From Macrostomum hystrix (lineage: Eukaryota; Platyhelminthes; Macrostomidae), in contig CATNEN010000010.1 in the NCBI GenBank assembly GCA_950097015.1, forward strand, positions 3,178,501 to 3,242,500: 64,000 nt of DNA, written 5' to 3'. Positions 12,558-24,060 of this stretch are shown in pieces. Every line of letters begins with the position of its first letter. Position 1 is the stretch's first letter. The translations under genes and the position numbers were made by a program. Below the pieces are notes generated by a model. The model was given only the letters and a program-made list of their open reading frames with translations. It had not been told where the DNA came from and did not search any database.

Positions 12558-13348
12558 ACTGTATAGAGGAGTGGCTAAGAGACATGTTTCTAAAGAAGTA
12601 ATCAAGAGGGGGCTGTTTGGACAAACTTTTCACTTATTTTTTACTTAAAACGCCCTTAAACAAACTCTTCACTTTTCATTAATGCAGTAAATAAATAAAT
12701 GGTGACCTTCACTATAAAGTTAATACAGAGACGTGAATTGCTTACTGCTTTGCTTTAAATTTCTGCCCCAAAAACAACGGGCAAAAAAAGCTAGTATCTA
12801 TATATATAAAAGTGAAAACTCTGTCTGTCTGTGTGTGTGCAACCTTTTGTCTTTATAGACGCCGAAACCGCTCAACCAAATCGCACCAAACTTTGCACAT
12901 ACCTAAAACCACCTACGCTGAGTGCAATAGGCTACTCAAATTCCCGAAAAATCATTTCCTTCCTGCTCAAAAGTGCAAAAAACTGCTCAAAAATCGTCAA
13001 AAAATCACTCAATTCGACATATCGTCGCCCCACTTCGTCAGATTTTCTCCAAATTTGATCCACTTACACTTTACATGTTTTCCAACAATGCTGTCAATTT
13101 TGAACATCTCTACTCAATCCAGAGCAAAGCTGCATCATCTCAAAGTGAGTCACTTTTTGTTTTCCGAGGACAGCCACCCCAACTCCCCTCCGCCACTCTG
13201 CGGGCCAAATTTTATTACAGCCACCCCCTCCCTTCCCCGGGCGCCGAAGCCCCAGACTGTACATTGTATTTCAAGCCGTGAATGTACACAGCCCAAACCC
13301 CTAGACTGTCTACTGGCCCCCAAGCAGCACTGAGACTGAGTGCGGTGA

Positions 13349-14050
13349 GTGCGGTGGCGTCCCAGTGCGCAGGGCTCTCCGGTCGATATTTCTCTCCAGC
13401 CAGCCTGGGATAGAAGAAAGAGAGAGGCTGGCGTTGACTGGCTGTCAGAGAGGGCAATTCTGTGTCCTAGAAATGATGCCGCCAACGAAATTAACTGCCA
13501 ACTGCTTCAGGAGTTGCCAGGTGCAGTTTTCACCTACAAGTCAATTGATACAACGTTGACTGATGACACCGCTGTGGAGTATCCTGTTGAGTTTCTGAAC
13601 TCTCTAGATCCTCCTGGAACTCCATCGCACAACTTGCAGCTGAAAGTTGGGGCACCAATTATGCTCCTCCGCAACCTGAATGCGCCAAGGCTGTGTAACG
13701 GCACCAGACTGATAGTCAGGCGGCTCTTCCCACACGTGATTGAGGCCACGATAATGACTGGATCTGGCAGAGGAGAGTCTGTGTTCGTTCCCCGGATTCC
13801 AATTATCCCCACGGACCTGCCATTTCAGTTCAAGCGACTGCAGTTCCCTGTGAGAGTGTGCTTTGCGATGACTATTAACAAGGCTCAGGGACAGTCGCTG
13901 AAGGTGGCTGGCATCAACCTGGAGACTCCTTGCTTCTCGCATGGGCAGCTTTATGTCGCCTGCTCCCGTGTTGGAACTCCAGCTGGCCTATTCATTTTCG
14001 CACCAAGGGGAAGAACGAAGAATGTGGTGTATCCCCAGGCCTTGAGGTGA
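13349..14050 (+). pseudogene. Helitron Pif1-like helicase fragment, second copy
   Basis: Open frame of about 233 residues, almost identical to the fragment in copy 1 and with the same motifs (FAMTINKAQGQSL, QLYVACSRV). The two differ mainly before the conserved DWLSERAILCPRND stretch. It lacks the N-terminal helicase motifs and Rep. Confidence 0.85.
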
Positions 14051-14202
14051 CTCGCAAGCAATTAATAGAAAAGTAGTCACGAATTGACCTTGACCTGTCT
14101 AACTTTGAACTCTGAAACAGTTTAATTTTGTTTCTTTGACATTGTTATTGTCATGCCATGGCTATTTTCCTTATGTATACGCGTGTACATGCATACTGTA
14201 TA

Positions 14203-14477
14203 CAGAGGCAGATTTAGGGGGGGGGGCGGGGGGGCAGTCGCCCCCCTAAATTTTAATCATGGGAATAAGATGCCCCCACCAGGGGCGCCAGTCGCAGCAC
14301 TGGCGCCCCTTTTCGGCCGCTGGCGCCCCTTTTTCAGCCGCTGGCTCCCGTTTTTCAGCCGCTGGCGCCCTTTCTTGGCTCCTGGCGCCCTTTTTCGGCC
14401 GCTGGCACCCCCTCTGTGATTCTCATGGCGCTCCCCTGACAGACCGCCCCAAAACAAAATTCCTGGATCTGCCACTG
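14203..14477. mobile_element. hAT-type MITE nested in Helitron copy 2
   Basis: Same 275-bp element and same ACTGTATA duplications as in copy 1, at the equivalent position. The MITE insertion therefore predates the Helitron duplication. Confidence 0.9.
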
Positions 14478-14714
14478 ACTGTATAGAGGAGTGGCTAAGA
14501 GACATGTTTCTAAAGAAGTAATCAAGAGGGGGCTGTTTGGACAAACTTTTCACATATTTTTTACTTAAAACGCCCTTAAACAAACTCTTCACTTTTCATT
14601 AATGCAGTAAATATATAAATGGTGACCTTCACTATAAAGTTAATACAGAGACGTGAATTGCTTACTGCTTTGCTTTAAATTTCTGCCCCAAAAACAACGG
14701 GCAAAAAAAGCTAG

Positions 14715-15543
14715 TACATATTATAATTTATTGGTTAATAATTTGCAGCCTTCAAATGACTTTGTGATGTTTGTCAAGTTGCATACCAGTGCAAGAAAAC
14801 TGTTCCTCCTGCTCCTGTTTTCAAAAAATCTTGTTTTGACAGAAAGTGCCTATTTTGTAATTCTTTACATTATGATATACTCTATTGTTTAATAGTATCT
14901 GTTACAGACATAAAATGGCATATGCAACATATGGCATAGAATGAAGCATTGGGATACTACGTGGGGTAGTATAGTATGCCATTGGGATACTACTATGGAC
15001 ACATAAGTAATCCAAAAAAGTATTTTGTGTACCATAATGTGCATACACTATATATATAATGTATCATGCCTGCAATAAATGAATTGAATAAGCTTAAATG
15101 CTTACAATATGCATGATCATTGCATATAAACGTGACATGTTGTAGTTGCATGTGCATGAAGTACAACAAAATTATTTTGCAGATTCAAATCATAAAAATA
15201 TAACTCAGAAGTGTATTGCAGCTAAACTGAAAATATTTTAGTTAAAATTATTGAAAGTTTATGTATATTGACTGTAAAAATATAGGCCCTACCCATAAGC
15301 TTATGCTACTTCCATTAAAAGGGATTATGAGGCACAAATTTGAGGACTAGGGAGAGTCGATTTATATATTTTTCATTCTATCATGTCCAGCAGATTAATG
15401 TTACCATTTAAGTATTTTACACTACTTAATTTGTAAATTTTACAATATATGTACTCTATGCTATTGGTTGCATAGAGTGAGACAATGTGGCTTTTATGCA
15501 TACCTGCGTCAGCACTGCTTCCACTCTGTATACCCTTTCAGGA
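14715..15543. other. AT-rich spacer upstream of the DDE-like gene
   Basis: No gene is seen. A repeated CATTGGGATACTAC motif occurs at about 14946 and 14981. A pyrimidine tract ending in CAG immediately precedes the ATG at 15544, so an upstream untranslated exon is possible. Confidence 0.4.
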
Positions 15544-18500
15544 ATGCCAGTTGACATTCAAAAGAAGAAACTGCGCGACCGTCGGTACCGCGAAAGGAAG
15601 TTATCAACCGATCCAGATGGCTACAGGGCTGCGAGACAGGAATCTGCCAGAAAAGCATATATTAAGCAGTGTCAGACAAGGAGTCAACGTAAGCTGATCG
15701 TCAGTCGCAACAACACCCATGATCGTGTTAGGGCATGCCGCGATAGATTAAAGTACGCAAATGCTGCAGTGAACAATGCGCCAACAGCCAGGGTGGAATC
15801 TCACAATCGTTCTGAAGCAGCTCGTCACCGAGAGAGGAAGAAGCGTCAGATGAATCGTCAGAAACTTCTCAAGGAGAGGGACATGCTCCGCAGGAAGGTG
15901 TTTCGTCTTGAGAAGAGACTTACAAGACAGGTATGAACTAACACTATTTTACATTCTTAATTTATATCGCGTTGTAATAAATAACAGTATATTGCAAGTC
16001 GAATCGCGCCAACCTATTCATGACAATGGTTAAAGACGATTATGTCGACATCAACCTCGTTTATATTCACATTTGTTAGCTTGCAGGGTTGCAAAAAAAA
16101 TGTCCCCAAACGACACTGACTGATAGTGACATAGACAATGAGAATGACAAGTATAAATTACAATTCAAAATCTATATTATGTCACACAGAAAACTATTTT
16201 TTGTCATGAAATCAACAGTCATCATAAGTCATCATACAATTTTCTAGGCTAAGGATACCAATGAAATACGTGCAGCTCCAGCTCGAACGCCAATCAGTGA
16301 CAGATGGAAATTTGCTGGCTCACGGGTGGCAGCCATATTGAAAGCGAAGGTCTATATTGTGTCATCACTAGCCCACAGCAAGCGAAATAGGGCGACGGCC
16401 GCACTGGTAAAGAAGGTACCTGCTGAAACGATACAGACGTGTTTACCAATTATGTATCGTGCAGTTTTGTTCACATCAAAATATTGTTTCATTTTAAGAT
16501 CTGCTTAAACGCGCAGCTGACATTGCGTCGGACAGTGAAACAGCAGCTGGATGTTCGAAATTCATCAGCTGTACTTCCCGAGGTCCGCAAGCCAGCATCT
16601 CTCCTTCACCGTGCGGTCTTTGACTTCTACTGCCGAGATGACAATTCACGCATCACGGCAGGGAAAAAAGAAACCGTCACGTTTAAGAAGCAGAAGGCAC
16701 AGCGGCGCTATCTCTGTTTTACAGTGGAATCGCTGTATGAGAAAGTTCTTAGCGAGAATCCGAAGCAGCGAATTAGTCGGACACAGTTTTACTGTTTACG
16801 ACCCTTCTTTGTGCTGCGGCCAAGTCTCAAAAATCGTCAGGTGTGCTTATGTAGCCAATGCTCTAATGTCGATGTAAGAATCTCTCGCAATTGTTTCTCC
16901 AATTTAAGGCATACTTCTTTTTTTTAAAGCACTTCCATACTTAATTTTTACATGCAGCTGCTAGCTGGGGCTCTTCACGGACAGAAAGTCCTGAATACAA
17001 GGGACAAGTACCAATTGTTACAACAAATGACCTGCAGTATCGACAAACCAGATTGTCTGCTACGTCGGTGTACCGCCTGCAAAGATCGGACCGTCATGCA
17101 ACCCGTTGACACGACTCCAAGAAGTCTAACGTACTATTCTTGGTGCGTGGTTACCAGCAATACCGGTTCTTCTTCGACACAGTGTGTACCGGTAGGTGAA
17201 TATTGTAATGAGAATTACACCTGTACATGTATAGTATATAATTCTTTCTTACCATTGTGTTCCACTGCTGGCTCGACATTGATTTCGAATGCCCATCTGA
17301 GGCTGTATGAATGTCGTATGTTTTGTTTTAGTAATTTTCTAGAAAACTGTTGACTTCAGGGACGCATCTGCGCGATTCGAAGCACTGCTAATTGCGTATG
17401 CAGCTCACTTTTACCGCGTGCGACATCAGTTTGCAGCTATTCGCACAGCCAAGGCGATGCTGTCTGACGGCGAAGTTCTGCTTCATGTTGACTTCTCCGA
17501 GAATTTCTCGGGAAAGTGTGCCCGCGAGGTGCAGGCTTGCCATTTTGGGTATCGACCCGAAGTAGTCATTCACCAGGGTTTGATTTACCTACCAGTAAGC
17601 TACTGTACATGCAATATACAGCTATCTGATGGCTACAGTTGCAGTCAGTAGTGCAATATTACTTTTGAATTCACCATTCCAATTTCAGGGTCAGGACCCA
17701 ATTTCATTTGCATCTTTGTCTGAGGACAAACGCAAAACTGCAGATGCTGTGTGTGCTCATCTGGAGCCTGTCATTGAACACTGTGTGCTTGTCGCTGGCC
17801 GCGTTAGAAAAATAACAATTGTGTCCGACTCACCATCCAGTCAATACAGGAACAAGTACCTTGTACATTTGTTCCAACTCCTGATGCAGCGGATGGGGTG
17901 TACAGAATGGCAATGGCTCTACACTGAAGCTGGTCATGGAAAGGGTCCGGCAGATGGCGTTGGAGCTGCTATCAAGCGGCGATGCGACGAAGCAGTTGCT
18001 GCTGGCTCTAGAGTGCTTTCGGTAGACGATGTTTTTGCTGCCATGCACAACCAAAGGGAAATTGCAACCCATCTGTTCAGGGTGGGTGTAAGGTGCTATC
18101 GATGATGCACCCCTAGATTGCTTGTCATTAGAATCTGTACATTAGTATAAAAATTCAAAGTGCTATATACTTTCTGCTCATTTTACTACAGGTGTCTTCG
18201 AACGAGATTGATCGTCATAGACTGCACATCGATGCCGTTCCAATCCGACCGATTCCTGGAATCAGTCGCGTTCACCAGGTTGTAAGCAGCAGGCTTGGCA
18301 TTATCTACCGTGAACTGGCATGTGATTGCCCACGTGCGGACGTACGTATATGTCAGTGCCATAATGCGGAGGCACTTGAAGTTCTACGTACTAGTAGACA
18401 TGCGGGCACAGACAGTGCCAGGCCAGCAGCCACAGCGACCGCAACAACAGCAACGCCTGCAGCCACCATGCGCACTGCATCATCTGCAGCCACAGCGACC

Positions 18501-19001
18501 GCAACAACAGCAACGCCTGCAGCCACCATGCGCACTGCATCATCTGCAGCCACTGTGCGAACTGCAGCACCTGCTGTCACTGTGCGATGTGCATTGCCAG
18601 AAGCCATAATACGTACAGTGACAGTGGCAGGTCAAGGAACTTCACTGCCAACAGGAGCATCTGCAGTCATAGTGCGTGCCAAAAATGTCGCGACTGCTCC
18701 ATCACCGGCAGCTTCAGCAACTGTCAGTCGAGATGCATCGACAACACTTGCTAGCACAGCACGTGGCTTCACCATCATAACATCCAGTCGAGATGCATCG
18801 ACAACACCTGCTAGCACAGCACGTGGCTTCACCATCATAACATCAGTATCGGCAGAGAAGTCAGCTGTTTATTCCGCCCGACCAGGCAAGTTGCTGTACA
18901 TTGGAAGATCTCACGGCACATCAACGCGTTGTGCTGATGATTCAGGCATTGATGCATCAATTCCTGGGCCGCACAGTAGCTCTGACTACAGGGAAGAGTA
19001 A
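15544..19001 (+). CDS. Transposase-like protein with RNase H/DDE-like core, seven exons
   Basis: Gene model: 15544-15930, 16248-16415, 16499-16873, 16958-17142, 17360-17594, 17689-18081, 18192-19001. All junctions are GT-AG and in phase, giving about 850 residues. Exon 1 is basic with repeated RxRERK-type segments and a predicted coiled coil. Exon 3 contains CRDDNSRITAGKKETVTF, QRISRTQFYCLRPFFVLRP and a CLCSQC motif, a combination I associate with an uncharacterised multicopy family of aquatic invertebrates and fish. The core has candidate acidic residues in HVDFSENFSG (D about 416), IVSDSPSSQYRNK (D about 497) and WLYTEAGHGKGPADG (E about 530, H about 533), which fits an RNase H fold. The C-terminal tail is low-complexity Ala/Thr with two 60-bp in-frame duplications. 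The exon 4 boundary is the least certain; an extra exon between 17142 and 17360 is possible. A domesticated gene or an active element is equally likely. Confidence 0.7.
18421..18845 (+). repeat. Two pairs of 60-bp in-frame tandem duplications
   Basis: Bases 18421-18480 and 18481-18540 are near-identical. So are the 60-bp units starting at 18726 and 18786. Both lie in the last exon of the DDE-like gene and keep its frame. Confidence 0.85.
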
Positions 19002-20500
19002 ACTTTAAATAATCGTCCAATTTTTACAAAATGGTATGTCCAAGTCTTCACCAGGAAGGAAATTCAACTTCAATGTCTATCAGCTTCACTGCATGACTTT
19101 CAGTGTGCTATTGTTTTTGAGGATTATAGGGATTGTGGTTGAAAGCAATAAAAAATGTTGTGTCCTTGAGTGGGATTTTCATGGCTGAGGCGAGACTCGA
19201 ATGTTCTGTATGGTCCAGTTGGTTGAACAGTTCAGCAGCCATACCAGTTTCTTCTAATTGCATTGTACTGCAAAGAATGGCTTTTACAGCAGCACAGATT
19301 TTGACCAGACTACAATCAGAATTTCTGGGGCCATTAGATTGAAGGAACAAGAAAGAAAAACAAAAAATTACAGTGTACTTGAGAGTGCTATAAATTGACA
19401 CTGATGATTCATTGAGTATTGGTTTAACTAATTTTCTCCTCATGTTTTATTCATATCTTTTGGGATCCATGAATATGTCCTACTCAGTATATATTTCTCT
19501 GCCAAACACTATATATGCAGAGTTGCACTTTTTTCAATTACTGTGTACTTTTGTTGTATGTGCCCATCAAATTGCATAACAAAATGCTTACATTCTTTCT
19601 TCCATTTCAATATACAATTGTTTTGGATGACACTGTTTCTATGCAGTTTAAAATTCTTCATACTGTCATATACTTATGCCATGTTGCATATGCTTATCTA
19701 TGTTTTTCAAGTTTAATCTCATCATTAAAGTCCTACATCAGTTCATATTATAGAAAAATGTTGTACTTGCTGAATTGAAACTTAATTAGTAATAAAAATG
19801 TTACTTTGCTTGTCAAACTACTATATTATCTTATATTATAGTTCCACAGCTTAATTTACTGACAGACTCCAGCTCAAATTGTTTAGACGATGCCTTTCCT
19901 TATATCAGTTGCTCTATTCAGTTTGTAAACTAGCAGTTGTTTTCAAAACTATACTTTCAATTAAACCTACACATAATGCATTGATAACCCACAGTATATG
20001 TATACTCTATTATTGTATAGGCCTACATAAACCTTTTAAACCATCTGAGGCAGCAAAAAATATGAAGATGTAATTTCAGAAGATGACTTTGCAATGGTGC
20101 ATAATAATAATTAACAGCTGCAAATTGAACGTCTAATAACTTTCGACACATTGCGGTCTTGTCAATTAAAACACATGCCAACCATGCATGCATGATTCTT
20201 GGGAAGACGCTAGGAAAAATACAATTTTAGGTTCTTACACTTTACATGTAAATAGGTTACGCTGTTCAGCTCCATTCCTTTGATACGATGAGCTGTCTTA
20301 TCGATGTAGGATTAATATGATTGAATTGACTTGATACAATACAATTGCTTTCATTCATGGAAATTCCGATAATCAAAAATAATATCCGCCAATTACGCGC
20401 CATAATGTTCATTCCGGAAATTAAAATTAAAATTGGAGAAAAAAAAAGTTTGGAATTAATGTGCTTATCGTAACAAAAAACGATGCACCCGATAGAAGAA
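19002..20500. other. AT-rich intergenic DNA
   Basis: No supportable gene. Short hydrophobic ORFs such as the one near 19515-19778 are of the kind expected by chance in AT-rich sequence. Confidence 0.5.
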
Positions 20501-20508
20501 CTATTGAT

Positions 20509-20612
20509 TGGTGTAATCTTTATCCTCCGTGATCTTATATTTTGGTCTAGTGGTATTCAGGTTAAATTCACGGATTCTTTCTATAAAGATTACTACACCT
20601 GATTCGATCTCC
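20509..20612 (+). other. tRNA-like pol III boxes inside an inverted repeat
   Basis: TGGTCTAGTGG at 20543 matches the tRNA A box. GATTCGATCTC at 20601 approximates the B box (GGTTCGANNCC) with two mismatches. The interval is also an imperfect hairpin (GGTGTAATCTTTAT versus ATAAAGATTACTACACC). No proper acceptor or anticodon stem forms, so this is at best a decayed tRNA or SINE head. Confidence 0.3.
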
Positions 20613-21213
20613 AATGGCTCGCACTAAAGAGAGTTCTTACGTATCTACCTAACTTAATCTATCTCTTCTACTCTGATAGCGTCGTAATCAAAGCAAATTA
20701 ATCTTTGAGATAACTTTTATAATTCGTTAAAACTGATGAGCTATCGTCGGGCGGGTTGCGCTCCTGCGGCGCTCCGCGTTTCATATTTATTGACAAAATA
20801 TCCCCACCTCTCACCAGGAGGGTGGGGTGCGTAATGTTGTGGTTAGTTACAGTACACTTGCTTTGATTTGAGTTATGTTGGGTCGCAGCCCCTGAATTTG
20901 ACATATTTTCTATTAATCTAGTAGGTTGCCATGCAAGACAACTCCTTTCTTAGGTAGGGTCTGGTTATTACATTGGTTGCGTTAGATCGCGTTGGGATGG
21001 TGGTATTTCTATTCACTTTTAATATTGATTAATCTCTCCCTTCTCGTCTCTTTTCTGTCTGACCGCCACGCTCGGTTGTCATGCGCCTTCTTTGTCTTCT
21101 CCCCTCTTCTCCAGCACGTTTTCCTCTTGTACCTCGCCCTCGGCCGCGTGCCGCTCAGACTCGTTTTGGCCGGCGCCGGTTTGACCTGTGGGTGGGTCTC
21201 CATTGTTCTTGGC

Positions 21214-21356
21214 TGGGGGGTTAGTTTTTTTAGCGTCTCTTTTGGCATTTGATGAATTGCGGTATTTTCTACTTTCATTGTCCTTTTCTTATTCTATATC
21301 ATCTGGTTTTAAAGTTCTTTAAGTCCCGATCTTCGATGTTATTTCTAACTCTTATA
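21214..21356 (+). repeat. 143-bp direct repeat, left copy
   Basis: Begins TGGGGGGTTAGTTTTTTTAG and ends CTAACTCTTATA. It is nearly identical to 22403-22545. The pair flanks about 1 kb of unique sequence like short terminal repeats, although no TG...CA ends or target duplication are visible. Confidence 0.85.
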
Positions 21357-21800
21357 TCACTCCCCCTTTTTGAAGTCCTTGACTCTTCAAGGTATAGACC
21401 TGAAAGGAAAAACACGCTTTCACCCTTGCGGGTGGTTGTAAACGGTTGGACAATTGGATGTGATTTGACATATAGAGTTAGAAATTTATATTTTCTGTGT
21501 ACGCTCTGGCGTCTATTGACTTATCTTCCTTTCTATAGTCTGAGCGCGTCCTAATGTACATTGATTTGCCTCATGGCCCTGGCGGGGTTTGCAAAATTGC
21601 CTCACTTGGGCAGCGAGTTTATTTTTAGCCTAGTTCTGGGGCCCTGGTTTGGGGTAGGTTTTCTAATCCTACTTTGACCTCACATTCTCTCCCTCTGCTG
21701 GGTGCAGTGAGTTTATTTATTTGGGTGGTAGGCCCCACTTTCACTTTAGAAGGCGTCCATCCATTCCTCGCGTAATACTAAACTGTTCTGCATTACAACT

Positions 21801-22039
21801 ATGTCCGGATACACACTTTCCAAGCTGGTTCAACTGCTGGCCGAGCAGAATGCGCGCATAGCTCGGCTTGAGATTGCGCTTCAGAGTGCCCGTTCTCGCT
21901 TGTCTACTCTGGAAATAAGTATGTCCGTTCTCGCGGTCTAACTGGAGGATTGGGCGGTGGCGGTCTTGTTCTTATCGTCATTCTGATCTGCGCGTTCTGC
22001 CTGTTGCTACGAATTCGCTATCGTCCCCTGGGTGCCTAG
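21801..22039 (+). pseudogene. Coiled-coil ORF followed in another frame by a membrane segment
   Basis: An ATG at 21801 opens a 46-codon frame with leucine-zipper-like heptads (KLVQLLAEQNARIARLEIAL) that stops at 21941. Overlapping it in a different frame, from about 21935, is a Gly-rich stretch, one strong hydrophobic segment (LVLIVILICAFCLLL) and a short basic tail ending at 22039. Coiled coil, membrane anchor and short tail just upstream of a terminal direct repeat is the layout of the C-terminus of an envelope-like protein. A single frame change separates the halves; a short intron starting at the GTATGT near 21920 is an alternative. Function is unproven. Confidence 0.35.
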
Positions 22040-22402
22040 AGGTTCAGCCTTCTTCCGCTTAACTTGCTCAGGACCGTTTATGGCTATTGACTGTATGCAT
22101 TGTTCTCGTCAATTTTGCCTAATTTTAAAAATAAACATTCGGGATAACGCGTGTGAGTAAATATTTGACATACAATGGTTGTATTTTTGGATATGAAGGT
22201 TGGTTGTCTCTCTTCCTTTTTTTATAGTTATGTCTTCCTGGTTAAACTAAGGTATTAATTGTGGTGATATTACTTTGTTGTTATCGCGTCTAGCGTTATG
22301 ATTGCTTGAGGCCTGCTGTTGTTAGTATGCCAGTCCGCTATCAGTGTGTTAATTGCCTACCAGAATTGAGTGCACTGCACTCGCGATTCTCTAGCGTTGC
22401 TA

Positions 22403-22545
22403 TGGGGGGTTAGTTTTTTTAGCGTCTCTTTTGGCATTTGATGAATTGCGGTATTTTCTACTTTCATTGTCCTTTTCTTATTCTTTATCATCTGGTTTTA
22501 AAGTTCTTTAAGTCCCGATCTTCGATGTTATTTCTAACTCTTATA
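22403..22545 (+). repeat. 143-bp direct repeat, right copy
   Basis: Right partner of 21214-21356, differing by about one base. A G run (GGGGGG) marks its start. Confidence 0.85.
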
Positions 22546-22556
22546 ATTGGTACGCT

Positions 22557-22802
22557 TTGAATTACACAGAAGCAATTACTTTTTCGCGCAACAATAATTG
22601 CAGTTGCTTTTGGATTTACCCATATGTTGAAAGGGGGGGTCTGGTCAAGCCAAATGGGGTGTCTGGTCCCGCCAAGCCCCAGCCAAGGACCCAGCAAGAC
22701 CAAAACGGACCTATGTTGTACGTGTATTCTAAATCGGTGCGTGTTTTCCCCAGAGACGACGACCCTAATTGGGATAGCCTATTTAGAATGTTCTATATTT
22801 AG
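22557..22802 (+). other. Small ORF, 81 codons, unrecognised
   Basis: ATG-started ORF directly right of the 143-bp repeat. Its translation has a Pro/Gln-rich middle and an aromatic end (VRVFPRDDDPNWDSLF). No family is recognised. It ends 24 bases before the next small ORF, which is why I list both, but chance is quite possible. Confidence 0.2.
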
Positions 22803-22825
22803 AAATACACTACGGAGGTAAAAAA

Positions 22826-23008
22826 ATGTCATTCGGCTTTTGCGCTGGCTTGCATGCGTCCATGGTTAGCAGTGGGATACTACTTACAGCCATAGACGTG
22901 TTCAAGAAATACACTAAGGAGATCAAAAAAAGGTCTTTCAGCCTTTTTCGCTACGCATGCCTGCTGTTAGTAGTAGCTATAGCAGTGCAGAAGCTGGCGA
23001 GTCAGTGA
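22826..23008 (+). other. Small ORF, 60 codons, with a hydrophobic C-terminal segment
   Basis: ATG-started ORF with a Lys/Arg-rich centre (KKYTKEIKKR) and a hydrophobic helix (YACLLLVVAIAV) near the C-terminus. It could be a small membrane protein or chance. No homology is recognised. Confidence 0.25.
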
Positions 23009-23130
23009 GTTGCAGCTAGAACAAGCTGCAAATTTGGATTTCGGCTTTGGTTTTTGGCTTTGGATGTTTGATCGTTTTCTTCGAACTGATCTCAACTGAT
23101 CGTTCCAACAAAAGCACTCTGGTACCATTC

Positions 23131-23600
23131 ATTGACGTGTTACTTTCGCGAAAACATAATTGGAGGATAGTGAAATCGAGGTAGAGTGAAGAGAGGATCA
23201 GATCGAAGGAAGGAAGAAAGGAAGGGGAGGAAGCTAGGACAGAGTGAAGGGAGGATATGAGAGTGAGACACCACCACCACCTACCCAACCACCTGCACTC
23301 TGCATCCACCCACCCAAATTCGTACGACTGATTAATTGTATTTATTGATTCATTGTACTGATGTGTTACTTTCGCGAAAACATATTCGGTGGATAGTACA
23401 GGAGGAAATTGATAGCGAGGGAGAGTGAAGAGAGGCTCAGGGTAGATCGAAGGAAGGAAGAAAGGAAGGGGAGGAAAGCGAAGGTAGGGGAGGAAGCTAG
23501 GACAGAGTGAAGGGAGGATATGAGAGTGAGACACCATGCACCACCTACCCAACCTGCACCTGCACTCTGCATCCACCCACCCAACACCACACACCACACC
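23131..23600. repeat. Duplicated block of about 200 bp with TTCGCGAAAA
   Basis: Copy 1 (about 23131-23325) and copy 2 (about 23357-23585) share GTGTTACTTTCGCGAAAACAT, a GA-rich GAAGGAAGGAAGAAAGGAAGG tract, GAGTGAGACACCA and a CA/CC-rich end. Copy 2 has an extra GA-rich insertion. The TTCGCGAAAA core also occurs in the units further right. Confidence 0.75.
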
Positions 23601-23736
23601 ACACCACACCCTAGCTGCAGCACTCCAATTATAAGAGTTTATGGACTTAGAGAATTTACAATCTGTAAATTCTCGACCGTCCCAAGGCTTAAATAGAGTA
23701 GTGGGATCGAGGATGGATAGAGGGAGCCAGTTAGTA

Positions 23737-23866
23737 TATACTCTAAAGAAAGGTGCGCGCCGTATATATTACCGCCGTGTATATGCGGCCTCGCTAGTTG
23801 ACGTCGGCATAGGAAAGCTGCTACTCCACGGAAAAACCGCGCAGGCGCACCTTTCTTAAGAGTATA
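23737..23866. mobile_element. Short MITE 1 (about 130 bp)
   Basis: Inverted ends TATACTCTAAAGAAAGGTGC and the complement of GCGCACCTTTCTTAAGAGTA. No coding capacity. Same family as the element at 23930-24060. Confidence 0.7.
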
Positions 23867-23929
23867 GACGTGGCTCGTGTGTGTATTCAAGTGGCAGCCA
23901 TGTAAGTCTATGGGACACGCAAGTCAATA

Positions 23930-24060
23930 TATACTCTTAAGAAAGGTGCGCCTTGCTAAAAATAGAATCGCCCGGGGTTTCCCCGTGCAGCGGCAAGCCA
24001 GCTCGGCTATACTAGGCCCTATATCGAAAAAACAGCTCGCGCACCTTTCTTAAGAGTATA
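23930..24060. mobile_element. Short MITE 2 (about 131 bp)
   Basis: Inverted ends TATACTCTTAAGAAAGGTGC and GCGCACCTTTCTTAAGAGTA. Second copy of the MITE at 23737, separated from it by about 63 bp. Confidence 0.7.

Larger units (their letters stand above)
10856..12794 (+). mobile_element. Helitron copy 1 (non-autonomous)
   Basis: The element starts with TC (TCTATATATATAAAAGTG followed by TCTG repeats) after a host A, and ends with CTAG before a host T. These are Helitron hallmarks: a 5' TC end, a 3' CTRR end and insertion between A and T. It carries only the C-terminal part of a Pif1-like helicase at 11435-12130 and no HUH Rep domain, so it is not autonomous. A hAT MITE is nested at 12283-12557. 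Confidence 0.88.
12797..14714 (+). mobile_element. Helitron copy 2 (non-autonomous)
   Basis: Nearly identical to copy 1 and only two bases (TA) downstream of its end. The 5' end is TCTATATATATAAAAG after a host A and the 3' end is CTAG before a host T. Visible differences from copy 1 are a shorter TCTG/TG run, a replaced stretch at 13405-13434 and scattered substitutions. It carries the same helicase fragment and the same nested MITE. Confidence 0.88.

Noticed and set aside
20509-20612. tRNA gene
   Set aside because: Only A- and B-box-like strings are present; the cloverleaf does not close, so it is listed only as tRNA-like.
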